The notes below the pieces were generated by a model, which worked only from the letters and a program-made list of their open reading frames with translations, made no database searches and had not been told where the DNA came from. Position numbers and translations under genes: made by a program. Below, piece by piece: positions 22,919 to 34,424 of a DNA stretch of 64,000 bases (position 1 is the first letter of the stretch; each line of letters starts with the position of its first letter). This stretch comes from Sporodiniella umbellata. Taxonomy: Eukaryota > Mucoromycota > Mucoromycetes > Mucorales > Rhizopodaceae. The stretch is from the NCBI GenBank assembly GCA_025677835.1, contig JAIXMR010000011.1, forward strand, positions 1-64,000, written 5' to 3'.

Positions 22919-24613
22919 CTCTTGAAATAAATAAATAAAAAGTCAAAAAAGAAACAGAAATAAAGACAGCAGAAATCGTGGATAGACCAATCGGAGATTC
23001 AAAAAAGGGACTAAGAAAAGAATTAGCCAATGCTTACTGATTTGAAGCATGAAAAAGACACCAAGCTTTTCTTCTTTTTTTATCGTTTTTTTTTCTTTAC
23101 TTTCTACCTCAGACTACTACGAAAAAAAAAAAAATAGCAATCAAAGTGTATATAAAGAGAAACAGAAGAGGGGATCTGAATAGGTTAAGCGAGATGTCTT
23201 GGCTGATCGCCATATCTTTATCTGGTTACTGAGCAGACCAAGATAATATAGACATTCCCATGAAGTTTATCTTTAACTATAAACAGTCTCTCGACAAAAT
23301 CCCCTCATTGATAACGCACCCCAAGTGTGCGGTTAGTTTGTAGCAATAGACATGTATCAGAAACGCCTCATTAAAAAGCCTCGCTTTCTTAAAAATTGGG
23401 TCGGGCAAATAAAGCGTTCTCAACTGCAGAACCAGAGAGTACTTTGGCTGTTGAAAAAACGAAAAAGAAAAAGCTGATGTCGATCTTAGTCATTACACCC
23501 TATCATAGCTATTAGAAAGCCAACGTCAAGCTACATTAACAAAAGATATACTGCTACCTTAATGTGTGCGTTATATGACTCAATAAATTAGCGCCAAACG
23601 TACAAATAACATGAATACATTGGGTAATGCTTTGAGTAGCGATAGCAGATCATAAAAGAGAGATTCTAGAGATACATCAAAACAATTGCAAGAAGCCAAT
23701 AGTAGATAACAGCGTATAACCATCTAGAAAAGTGATGAGCAAGTGTAGAAAAGACCAGCCCCTCTACGATGAATTCTAAGGGCTTGGTGCTTTGTTTTTT
23801 GTTTTTTGTTTTTTCTTTCAGTTTTTGTGCAACAAAACACTCTATTTGAATGGATCAGCGCACTTTTGAGAGCGATCTTTTTCATCATATAGTCTGTAGC
23901 CAAGATACTGTAGATATTTTTGCCCACCAAGGCTAGAATGAGCACAGCGCTTGAGAGAAAAAACAAAGAAGCGGGCTTCTGTAAGATCTCTAATTCCAAA
24001 GTGAGCCACACTTGTTGCGCCCATCTTTTTCTTTCAAAAAAAAAAAGAAGCAAGGCCCCAAAGTTTCTTTTTCTATGTTCTTTCAGCATTGTCTCTTGCC
24101 TTAAGAGCAAAAACCATTTGAAAATTCTAAATGGTTTGCTATTTCTTCTGAAAAGCCTCCCTTTTCACATTTTGAAATCAAGATAATTTGTGTGACACTT
24201 GCTTGCCTTTCATTTTAATGCTAATTGCGTACAACGTCGCACATTTCATTTGATGTGTTACGCTTGATGAGGTGGATCGAAGGAAGGGGGATGGTTTTCA
24301 AAAGGGGGATTTCCAGAATGTTGTCAAATGTTTTGGGTAAAACAGGTTTGAATGTGGAAATTATTGCTAAACTAAGCAAGGCCAACTCGAAGAGACTGTC
24401 TTGCGCTTTCACTTAACAGAATTAACTCTCCCCCTCAATTGTTAATCGCACAAAGAAAAAAAAAATTTTTTTTCTTTATTATTTTTACTATTTTTGGGGG
24501 AATTACTTTTAGAGAAGTTGCGAGATTATATTTTATTTGTACATAATAAAAGGTGAATAAAAGATTTAGAAGTAAGAAAAAGAAAAAGCGGGTGCGTTGT
24601 TTTTTTTTTTTTT
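22919..24613. other. Intergenic, no gene seen
   Basis: Promoter side of the AVT-like transporter and 3' side of the Cys-rich gene. Open frames here are short and overlap on both strands. An A-run/T-run palindrome at about 24455-24483 could form a hairpin beyond the Cys-rich gene's stop and may help 3'-end formation. Confidence 0.5.
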
Positions 24614-25272
24614 TTAGGCAAAGCCGATGAGGGCAAGACCAGCAGAGAACAAGGTGGCACCGATGAAGGGAGCCAAACCGTTAGCAGCAGAGGTTTGAGA
24701 AGCAGCGGGGGAAGAGGCGGCGATGCTGGAAGAAGCAGACTTGACAGCAGAGGAGATAGCTGAGGGCAAGGCAGAGCTGAGAGAGGCAACAACGGAAGCG
24801 CTAGCGGCAGAGGCAGCAGAGGAAGCAGCAGAGGAAGCAGCAGAAGAAGCGGCAGCAGAAGAAGCTTCAGAGGCGACAGAAGAGGCAGATTCGGTAGCAG
24901 AAGATTCAGAAGCGCTTTCAGAAGCGGACATGCTGGGGGTCAAGGGACCGATGGGGCCAGTAGAGGTGGTGGTAACACCGTTGGAAGCAGTGATGGAAGC
25001 TTCGTTTTGACCGGGCCATCCACCAATACAGTTTTGGTAACAGGTAGTGTCGCCGCCACAGTTGCTGATACATTGGCTGGTGCTTTGAACTATAAAAACA
25101 AAGGCAATTAGTCAACACAAGTTCATCCAAACACCCATCAATCGCCTTCACTCAATACTTTACCACAGTCAGTAAGACAGCTGGTGTCATCAGCTTCACA
25201 GTTACAGGCAGCAGCAGCAACAGCTTGAGCACCCAAAGCAACAACGGCCAAACCAACAATAGAGAACTTCAT
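24614..25272 (-). CDS. Secreted eight-Cys, Ser/Ala-rich, GPI-type surface protein (paralogue 1)
   Basis: Two exons, 25272-25164 and 25089-24614, split by a 74-nt intron; 194 residues. The signal peptide is MKFSIVGLAVVALGAQAVAA. The mature N-terminus holds eight cysteines as C-x-C-x7-C-x3-C, then C-x3-C-x6-C-x3-C, ending in GGWPGQNE. An 80-residue Ser/Ala-rich stalk follows (repeated SSAASSAAS-type units), probably heavily O-glycosylated. The C-terminus is hydrophobic (LAPFIGATLFSAGLALIGFA), as expected for a GPI-attachment signal. Eight Cys recall CFEM domains, but the spacing is different and I would not call it CFEM. The gene at 36261-36855 has the same plan and Cys pattern. The antisense strand shows a long open frame only because of the Ala/Ser repeats. 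Confidence 0.85.
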
Positions 25273-25366
25273 ATTAAAAAAGATGTAAGGAGTAAATTAA
25301 AAAAGGAATTAAAGAAATAGAAAAGAAAAAAAAAAAACTCGAAAAATAATCGATCCCAAAGAGCTA

Positions 25367-25374
25367 TATTTATA
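25367..25374 (-). promoter_or_regulatory. TATA box of Cys-rich paralogue 1
   Basis: The minus strand reads TATAAATA about 95 bp upstream of the ATG at 25272. The same octamer occurs upstream of the paralogue, at 36200-36207. Confidence 0.55.
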
Positions 25375-27396
25375 GGTACATCAGCTAATGGGGAACACGC
25401 CAAAAAAAAAAAAAAAAGGATGACTTCACAAGCGGAGATTTGCCCGTTTTTTTTTTTTTTTTTTTTTTAATGTTCAGACCAAGCCCTTTCTTCCCGTAAA
25501 GTGACGTTTCAAATCCATAGAGAAAAAACTGAGGTCACACACATACATTGACATACACGCATTTCTATCTAATCCAGTTCAAGCGCAACTTAAAACAAGG
25601 CACGACAGGTTTTGATTCTTTTGCATAAAGAGAGACCAAAAGACATTAAAGGAGCAACAAAGCAATATACTCTCATAGGGGGAAAAGAAAGAAAGGGGAG
25701 TCAAGAGGGGACTCTTTAGAGTTAAATATAATATAAACTAAAAAATAGAAACCTTGTAAACAAGCTAATACCAAAAACAACAGCAGCTTTGTACTGTCTC
25801 TTTCTTTTATTGAGATTGAAGCTATCTTTTTTTTTTTTTTTGGTAATGAATACTGTTTTTGACTGCTTGGGTCTTGTTCTTTGTTTTATTTTTGGGGAAA
25901 ATCCTTTGTAGTTCCTTTGCTCTTTCTCCTTTTTCTGGCAATTTTACTAGAAAAGCAACCAAGTCTAACTATGTCTATTTGAACAGCCAGAAAACAGTTT
26001 TTTATTTGTTTAATAGAAAGTCGAATGATTCCTTGCATTACCAACTAACCTGAACAGGTTTAAACTCATACGCTCTTTATTTTTATTTTTAACCTGCACA
26101 AATAATGGTAGGCTTCAAAAATAGCCATAAAAAAAGTATCAATTATAAAGAACCAAACTAAGCAAGTGCTTCAAAGTGTTTGCCTCTTTATGCTTGAGAC
26201 GCGTTTTTGTATAAAAGAAAAAAAGTTGGGATTGAAAGGTTCGAGAATTTATTATTAACAGACAGATGCAATGCATCGGGATTGTCTTTCCTGCTGCGTG
26301 TGTGCTCACTTGGAATTTCATTGTGCCAAAAAGGTTTATTTTTACTTTGTTTTCTTTATAGAAACAAGGACCGCACACAGAGAGAGTACATACGATATTT
26401 ATAGATAGCCTGCATATCAAACCTCAATAATTTATCTGCATTTACCATCTCAGCCTTTTATCTAGATACTTGAAAGGCGCTCATCTGGACACACCAACCA
26501 AAAAAAAAAAAAGAGGGGGGGAGTGAATATGCGAGAGAGTTAAGGATAGAGAAATGGATAGGAGATTACTTTTTTTTTTAATCAATCATTCCATAATAGA
26601 AAAGAGGGCTTTCCATATGCTCATGACGCCCATGTACGTAATTACGCTTAATCATTGGCTCTATTCTGGGTACGGCTTATTTATAACCAAGCACAAGATA
26701 AATGAGCAGAAATCACACTCAAAAAAAGGTTCGGTGTACCACTTGATCTCGACAATGTGTAACGTCGCACCTCAGAAGGCCATTGTGAACTTCCACCTTA
26801 CAGATATATGTGTGTGGGCTCAGTAGGAGGAAAAGAAGCCGGCTTTTCTTTAAAGTGGCTGAAAAAAGCAATGAAAAAGAAAAAGAATTGAATTGACCAA
26901 TAAGCCAGTCTGTTTATTATTTAGAATGGCTAAATCTGTTTCATTCTAATCTTGTTGCGATAGTAAAAAAAAAAGATCCTCGTATTCGACAGCCGCTCTT
27001 TTCATCCAACGCGTTTTGAAGGCTAGACTCGAAAAGGCAAGACATACACTTTCCGCCCCACCCTCATTGGTTTGAATAAACATAGTTACTCCGAAGCGAT
27101 AGATACCAAATTAAGGGTATTGTCCTTGATCCTTATTCGGTAAAAAGGATGAAAAAAAAAAAAAAAAAGGTTTTGGCTTGGCAACACTCGATTTGTTTTT
27201 TTTTTTTTTGGGTATGTAGTCATGGCAACAACCAGAAAAAGAGGGATATGCCTTTTGCAGTCAATCATCATAAAGAAAAGCTCAATTTCAAAAGGATTGT
27301 ATTACACAACCCAATCAAGAATGGTAAAAGAGATGAGAAACCATCATGACATCAAAAAAATATAGATATTTTTATATATTTACACACATCAAAAGT
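25375..27396. other. Intergenic, no gene seen
   Basis: Two kilobases with only short chance open frames (the longest about 90 codons, from 26554) and no convincing splice structure. It holds the upstream region of the Cys-rich gene and, at the right edge, the 3' end of the TOG-protein gene. Confidence 0.45.
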
Positions 27397-30300
27397 CTAT
27401 GTCGAAGCGCTATTGTTATTATTGCTGCTAGTGCTACTACTGTTATTGCTATTATTCTCTTCTCCCTAAATTGGTTTGTAAGCACATGCAAAGAAAAAGG
27501 ATCCCAAAACACTTACTTCATTTTTGTAACCAAATTTCTGTCGAAGTCTCAGGAGCCTTAGCTTGATTTCGGCTGCATCATCTAAAGAGAAAGAGAGGGA
27601 TGAGGGTTTCTATTGTGTGTTTAGGTAGAGTTTACCGCCTGCATAACTAGGGGGACGGCCCTCGTTCACACTCGTACGCACCGAAGCTTGAGGTTGGGGT
27701 GATGGTTCTACAGAATAACGACTTGTTTCTTCAGGTATCGAAGCGGCGGAATTCAGTGGGGCGCTTGGTGTCACTGGATGAACTGTGTTGGGTGTAACGG
27801 TAGCGGGTATGGTTGCTGGGGACGCTGCATGCGTCTCATTATCTTCTGCTGCTAAATTACTAAGGCCACGTCGAATATAGCTTTGGAAATAAGTGCCAGT
27901 CTGACCTAGATAGGTATTCACCTTGGTCTGAGCCAAAGGATAGGCCTTTTGGAACTCATAAAGTTCGGCAATACCCTGGGGAAGAGTTAAGTTGACCATC
28001 AGCAATGGATTTTCTTACCTGTTTTGTTTGGTCACGTGTGCCAATCTTGGAAAAGATGACTTGGAGTGCATTGTTGAGTTCAATCTCGTTCAGCGTGTTG
28101 CTTCTAGGGCTGTGGTGTTCTTCAGAAGGGTTTGCTGTGCTACTGCTATGGCCATTGGCTATCGCGTCCGTATGCATTGCGCTATACTCTTCATTTGATC
28201 GGTGTGAGGCCATCGAGGAAGAGCGTGGGTTGGAAGGGACGGAGATCATAGAGGAGGGTCTGCTGAGGGACGAGTTGCGCGAGAGCGACATGTATTCGTT
28301 GGTTTGAATCTGCGGGCTGATCTGTCTTGTCTGTGGGAGGGAAGGGGAGGCGGGTTGTTGGGGTATACTACTGCCCTTTTTACGGCAGGCTTCAAGCATA
28401 TGGTGAAGGTATGGGTACACACTGCTTTTCTGTGGATCTTCAATCAGCGTCAGATGTTGGAAAATCGAGTCACCCAAACCAGTCACCAGCTCTAATAACA
28501 AGGTTTTCACCGTTCGGAGAGGCATCTCTCCCAGAGGAACATGCTCCGTAGCTCTGCGTTTCCATTCTGTGGGCGGTGTCATGATGAAAAACTGGTTAAT
28601 CTCGTACAGTAGCTCGTCAGGGTTCAACTGGGCCGTATGAAGCGCTTCTCGGATGGTTTTGGCCAGCTTCCAAAGACATTTCATAATAAGCTCCGTATAC
28701 TTGGTCTCTTTGGCGGCCGGCGAATCACCAGGTCGAAGATCGGAAGAACAGGTGGCGAGAATGGACAGGAGAGCACTGCAATAAGAAAAATAAGAAAAAA
28801 AAAAAAAAAAAAAAACAAGAAAAAAAAAAAATTGGCTGTGATTTATCTTACCTGAACGTCACATTTCTCTTGCTGTTCTCGAGTATCTTGACCATGGCTA
28901 CATTCAATGCTTTGGATAGCTGAGGACCAGATTCCAACGCGAGCATTTTTTGATCTAATAATCGGTGTGCCAATTCCTGTAACAGATGATACAAGGCGTC
29001 TTGAGAGACCGCGCTGGCCAGTTCACGGTTCGAGAAGAGAAGAACCAGTGCATTTACCAGATGTTTGCAGAGTCGAGTGGATGCAGGCTGACGGGGATCA
29101 ATCGAAGAGTAAACCAGGCGGACCTGGTGTGTGACAGCATGAATAAGGGATTCTAGGTAGGGAAGAATGCCTGTGGGATTCTGAGTGATGAACTTATCAA
29201 ACTGCTTTAGGGCTTCAATGCTGGCCTGTGGGTCCCCGCCAGTGATTTGGCCAATCAGGTAGCTGACTACATCGTTCGGGTGATTCATAGCAGGGGCTGG
29301 CAGGGACGCTGCAGGTGCCGGGGGAGGGTGTTGGTATTGCATCGAAGGTGCTTGATATCTCATTTGACGCGCCTCATGAGGTGGGGTGTAGGCGGGCTCA
29401 GGCATGCGTTGGGCCCCATAATCGTCTGATAAGTCTTCCATCGGCTCAGGTTCCGGTATGCTTTGTGGCACATGATGGGAAATGCGCTGAGGGGCGACCA
29501 GTCCTCGAGGCTTGCCAATCTGAGAACGCGCCTTGAGTCGAGGTAGGCTGTTGAGTGAGGGAAGCGGTTCTTCCTCTTCCGGTAGATTTTCTACAACACT
29601 AGGGGATGGCTCTAGCGATCTTCTCACTTCCTTTTTGGTTCGTGCCAGCTTAGATTTGGACTCATTCAACAATGCTGGCGGTAAAGATTCAGGTTCAGAA
29701 GCACTCGAGGCTTGTGATACCGGTCGCGGAGAAGGCAGGCCAATCTTTTTCTTGATGGTCTTTGTACGACTTGAGCTGGCGGTTTTTTCTATTTGTTTGG
29801 AAGGTGCTGCAGGAGCTGACCCCCTTGCAGATTCAATCAGTGGCATGATGGTTTGACGTTGCGCGGGTTTCATCTCTGTTGCTTTACGGGCCACTGGATC
29901 GTAGCCTACAAGAGATACCAAGAGAGGCAAAAATACTTGGGCTTGCTTTCGAACATCTGCATTTCGATCCTGAAGGCAGGAGAAAGTTGGCCCAATCATC
30001 GAAGACCAGTCACCGTTACCGGCCTTGGACTCGCTAGCTATACTCTTATTCAGCCAGGCAAGAAGGTCTTTACGGAGCGCAGGCGATTCGTTGGCCAAAC
30101 CTGCTCCAAATGAGCTAGCCAAGCTTTCCAGACCGCATGCTTTTCGAAAGTTTTCAAGCGTGGCAATACCTGCTGCACGCACATTGGCTTTATTGTCTGT
30201 AAGAACGGCTACAACAGGCGCGGCAAATGTCTTTGCGTACTTTTCGAACGGTTTGTCCATTGCTATCGCCAAAAGCCCGGTGATCTCTACAGCCTGTATC

Positions 30301-33300
30301 TGTAGGTTTTTATTACTGTCATTCAAACGCTGTTTTAGTACGCCGGGAAATTCAGCACCCAGAGAGGGTTTGATGCGGTTATTGGCTCCTGCAAGAATGC
30401 TTTGCACCTTGTCGAGACCCTCTTTGCGTACTTTCCAGTTACTGTCGCCACATTCAGCAATCGTCTTGTTCAAAGGTCCAGAAATGTCCACACGAGGAAA
30501 CAGGCTTTCAAGTGCCTCTGCCGCACCAGCTCCTGTGTTACCACCATCACCGCTTTCAGTATCTCCCTAAAGTTGAATGTCTAGACCTTTTTTTTTTTTT
30601 TTTTTTGAAAAAGAATCTTACGTTTATAGCAGGTCCTTTGCTGGGCTGAGGTGGGTCCATCTTGGATACTTTCTCGAATTCGGTTTCGATATTGGCCAAG
30701 AGAGCAGGACTGACATCGTCAATAAACGACTTTACCTCTAAAAGAAAGGGGATGAGAAGAGCTGATTGAAACGTGTGGTATTTACCAGGGCCAATGTATT
30801 GTCTTAAAGCACCCATGACCGTAACTGCGCTGGTTCGAACAGCAGCATTTGTGTTTCCCAAAGCAAATTTAACAAGGTCAATCAGGTCGCGTATTTGCAA
30901 TCCAAAAATACCGAAATCCATCAGACAGCTATGGATCCAAAGCAAAGAGTCGGACAAGACTTTGGGCGATTTAGCTGCTTTCAACACAGGGTAGGCCTGT
31001 GAAAGTACAAACTGCAGAGAGATTTTTTCAGCCATCACCACCAGACATTCACCTGCCGGTTTTTTCAACTTGATATCTCCCAGCTTTTCTACCATCACCG
31101 GCATACAGAGAGCAGCACAGGCCTTGGTGAACTTGGGACATTCGGTAGCCAAGATCTGGATACAGTAAAACATCTTGCCCATGACTTGAAAGTTCATTTC
31201 TTTCCATCCAGGTTTTTTAGAGAACGAACGAATGACGATCTCGGGTTCTATCGCATCGGCTTCTTCCGATTCAAAATGGGTACAGAGAGATTCCATGGCA
31301 GCCAATCGAATCTTCCATGCAGACTCCTGGAGCTCGCTATGGATTGTTTCTGGTATATATTCTGTAGCGCGCGCCTCGGCGTCTTCCTGCGAGAATCTGT
31401 ATTTGATTTCTTCAGGTGCACTCGCAGCGGGTAGCTTGGCTGGTTTCTTGCCTGGAACAGCCGCCGGTTTCGGTTTGGAAGGGGGCGCTTTCTTTCCACC
31501 GCCGACTAAGCGAGCAGGCGGTTTACGTTTAGGTGGTGCCATCGCAGGCGTCTCATCAAGATCGGCCGGTTCTTCCTGTTTGGGTTTCGATTTCGGTTTG
31601 GCCGGTGCTTTGGCCGGTGCTTTTTTAGGTGGCGGTGGTTTTTTGACAGGGGGCGGGGGAGCTGCTTTTTTGGGTGCCTTGGCTTTCACCGTGACTTTCT
31701 CATAGACTTCTTTGATCTTACCCATCTTGATATCGTCCAGACCGTCCGTGAAGGCCAACATGACTTTTTCTCCCAACATTTTCATCATTGTACCCAGACC
31801 CTCTGCACCCGATTCACGTGCATTGGCATCGGCATCGTCCAACAGTTTCTTAAACATCTCACCAAACGCTTTGATCTCGGTCTTTCCAGGTATTTCTTTA
31901 ATCTCTCTCAGTCGACGCGAGACCAATTTGAAACACTCGGACCTCACCTGAGGGTTCTTATGTTTCGAAGCTGCTGTGATGTCTTCCAGTACTTCTGAAA
32001 GAGGGAGAGAGGCAAACACAGCATTCAGAGCATTGGCCAGTTGTTCCAAAATGGCCGGTTTTCTTTCTTTGAGTTTTTCTATCATCGGAGGTGCTACGAC
32101 TGGTTTATATTTTCCAAAGTCTAAGCGAAGTCCTTCGGCAATTGTCTGTACACAGTTGGCTGCTACACCTACCAACAACACGTTGGCATCGTTAATACGC
32201 TAAAGATGGCATCAGTTTCTAACAGAAAAAAAAAAAAAAAAAAAAAAAACAAAGGATTTACATGCATACCTTTGCAAGTGCTCCCATAAGTTCGGTATAA
32301 TCTTTATCCAAGATTTTTGGTGTTTTTGCTTGTGCTAAAAGCGCATCCAAGGCCTCTCTTCTCTCTTGCCATTTTTTAGATGCCTATTTTTTTTTTTTTT
32401 TTTGAAGTGTATGAGAGAATGATAAATGAGCAACATACTATAAAAGTTTTTTTTTTTAAAAGGCCTTACTAGTAATTCGTAAAAATTGCCAGGTAATTTA
32501 TCTGTGATATCCACTGGATCAGCCAAATCAAAAGGGTCCATTTCCTCTTCAGGCTCAGCTTCCTCTTCTTGCTGCTGTTCGGCTACAAACACGAGTTTAA
32601 TTAAAATAAAGGAGACAAGTCCTGTGTATACCCTGTTCCTGTTCAGCCTCTTGTTCTTCCTCTTGTGCAGCTTGTTCTGAACGAATGTATCTTTCAGGGG
32701 TAGGCTTTCCAGCTGGCAATTTCTGAAATGCCTCTTCTAATTCTTTGAGCTGTACAGGCTTAAGATCTGAAAGACTGTTCATCATGGGCTGTCCGATCCA
32801 ACGGTACGTTTCTACAGTGAGTGTGAATGTTTCAGCTCTGACGTTTTTGTCGGTGTGTCCAAAGAGTTTGGGCAATAACTTGATGATGGGCTTTGGGCTC
32901 ACTTTTTTAGCACCAAACTGTCTATGAGGAGAGAAAGATCAGGGACGAGAATGTGTTTATAAAGAGCGTACCTGACGAGTTCTTTGAGCGTTACAACCGT
33001 TTGGGTCACTACTTTTGGTTGTTTTGCAGTTGTACCGGGTATAACAAATTCCTATCCGAGGTTTTTTTTTAGTGTTGAAGTGCGATCAATAAGAACTTAC
33101 AATCACTGCATCCGGTTGATCCACCTCTGCATAGAGTAAAACAATGTCAGTTGCCTTTTGCTTTGTTCCTGCTTTTGCTGCACCAAAGCATTTTTCAACC
33201 AGACTTGGAATCACCTCTTCACGAGAACTAACAAGTAAAGTTATTATTTTTTTTTTAAGAAAAGCTCCCAAAGTGCTTTCAATGACTGTATTACTTTGAG

Positions 33301-33642
33301 GCATTGGGTGCGTTACTGACGTATTCCAGAATGGCCGTCAGTGCAGCTTCTTGAGCTACAGCGTTGGCATCCGTCACCATTTTTTTCAAATAGGACTCAT
33401 AGGTATAAAAATCGGAATCTTCTAATGTTTTTCGAAACAGCTGTGTTAGTTCTTCATAAGCAGATACACGAGCTTTCCATGACTTTGACAGAAAAAGAAG
33501 TTGAGGGTTTAATAAATAAATGTAACGATGAAACTCATCTTTTATATATATATTAAGACTTTCTTTTCCAAGAGTTTACTTTGTGTTGTAATTTGTCTAT
33601 TGTTGATAAAGAGGAAAAGTCCTCTTCAGCTTGTCCATTCAT
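27397..33642 (-). CDS. XMAP215/Dis1/Stu2-family TOG microtubule polymerase
   Basis: Large multi-exon gene from ATG 33642 to TAG 27397, roughly 1,800 residues. TOG1 begins SWKARVSAYEELTQLFR (about 33580-32640). An acidic Glu-rich linker leads to TOG2 (KKWQERREALDALLAQAK, 32510-31690). A Lys/Pro/Ala-rich basic linker (31690-31440) probably binds the microtubule lattice. TOG3 (about 31390-30640) and TOG4 (NWKVRKEGLDKVQSIL, 30510-29830) follow. After a Ser/Pro linker the C-terminal helical region of ch-TOG is recognisable: MKCLWKLAKTIREALH, PLRTVKTLLLELV, GIAELYEFQKAYPLAQ, SYIRRGL and a final LRLLRLRQKFG. The last exon encodes a short Asn/Ser tail. These proteins add tubulin at plus ends and act at spindle poles and kinetochores. 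Yeast members have two TOGs; this one resembles animal proteins but I see no TOG5. Confidence 0.93.
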
Positions 33643-33713
33643 GTATAAATATGCAACGTGATTAAAAAAAAAAAAAAAAAAGAAAAAGAGAGTTTTCAAA
33701 GGTACAGACAAGC

Positions 33714-33748
<35 letters not shown>

Positions 33749-33749
<1 letters not shown>

Positions 33750-33811
33750 CCGGAGATTGAATCCGGTCTGTCCAAGACTGCATCCACTTTGCGTTTGAGC
33801 TAAGGTGGGTG
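33749..33811 (-). pseudogene. tRNA-like remnant (Pol III-type A/B boxes)
   Basis: On the minus strand, TTAGCTCAAACGC resembles a tRNA A box (D arm). CCGGATTCAATCTCCGG forms a perfect 5-bp T-stem with a TTCAATC loop, that is, a B box. Between them TTGGACA could be an anticodon loop (GGA), on an imperfect stem. The acceptor stem does not pair, the D-loop lacks the invariant GG, and a T34 run, a strong Pol III stop, follows straight after the T arm. It looks like a degenerate tRNA or a tRNA-derived SINE fragment, about 105 bp upstream of the TOG-gene ATG. Confidence 0.4.
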
Positions 33812-34424
33812 ATGATTTCATTATTTTATTATTCGTAAAGAGGGTGAAAAAGGTTGTCAATCTTTTATTTGGCGCACCTGCGAAAAGTATTCCAGAGTAG
33901 AACAATCAAGCAGCCAAACAAAGCCTGTTTTAGAGTTGACAACACAAAAGTTGCACAAGACTTGAAATTGTCCTGAAAGTTGCATTGGAGGTGAAAGAGA
34001 AGAAATCGGGAAGGACTTGATCCGCTTGGTGGTATAGCCAAAGCATAATAGGGGAGATTAACTCACGCCTATGTTCTTAGGGAAGGCACGAGTTTTAAAC
34101 AATGAAAAAAAAAAAAAAGAGAGCTAAAAAAAGAACAAATTCTTTTCACGCGCACCCAAAATCCAGCGGCAGTCAATGGACATACGAAAGAGAAAGAGTC
34201 AATGCATAGAAAAAAGCAATATGAAAAAAGAAAAAATAAAGCCAAAAGTAGGGGGGAAAAGATGATCCAAGAGTTGGTTTTTGTTTTACAAAGATATTTC
34301 ATTCTTTAGAAATCCTAATAACAAGTATAAAGCGATTCCCCTCTCACCCCTGAAGCTTCTTTTTCTCTTGTAATAATTTTTATTGTTTTTTTTTTTTTTT
34401 TTATATAGATTATTATTATTTTCT

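Noticed and set aside
24723..25010. Ala/Glu-rich antisense open frame opposite Cys-rich paralogue 1
   Set aside because: It mirrors the Ser/Ala codon repeats of the true gene on the other strand and has no start context or domain.
24614..25272. CFEM domain call for the eight-Cys protein
   Set aside because: Eight cysteines are present, but their spacing and the lack of the CFEM aspartate context do not fit.
26554..26826. 90-codon plus-strand open frame
   Set aside because: It has no recognisable family, signal or splice partner and its length is near chance for the region.
34069..34302. Small membrane protein on the minus strand between the TOG and GATA-like genes
   Set aside because: Its Phe/Leu-rich content comes from T runs, and no conserved feature or splice support exists.
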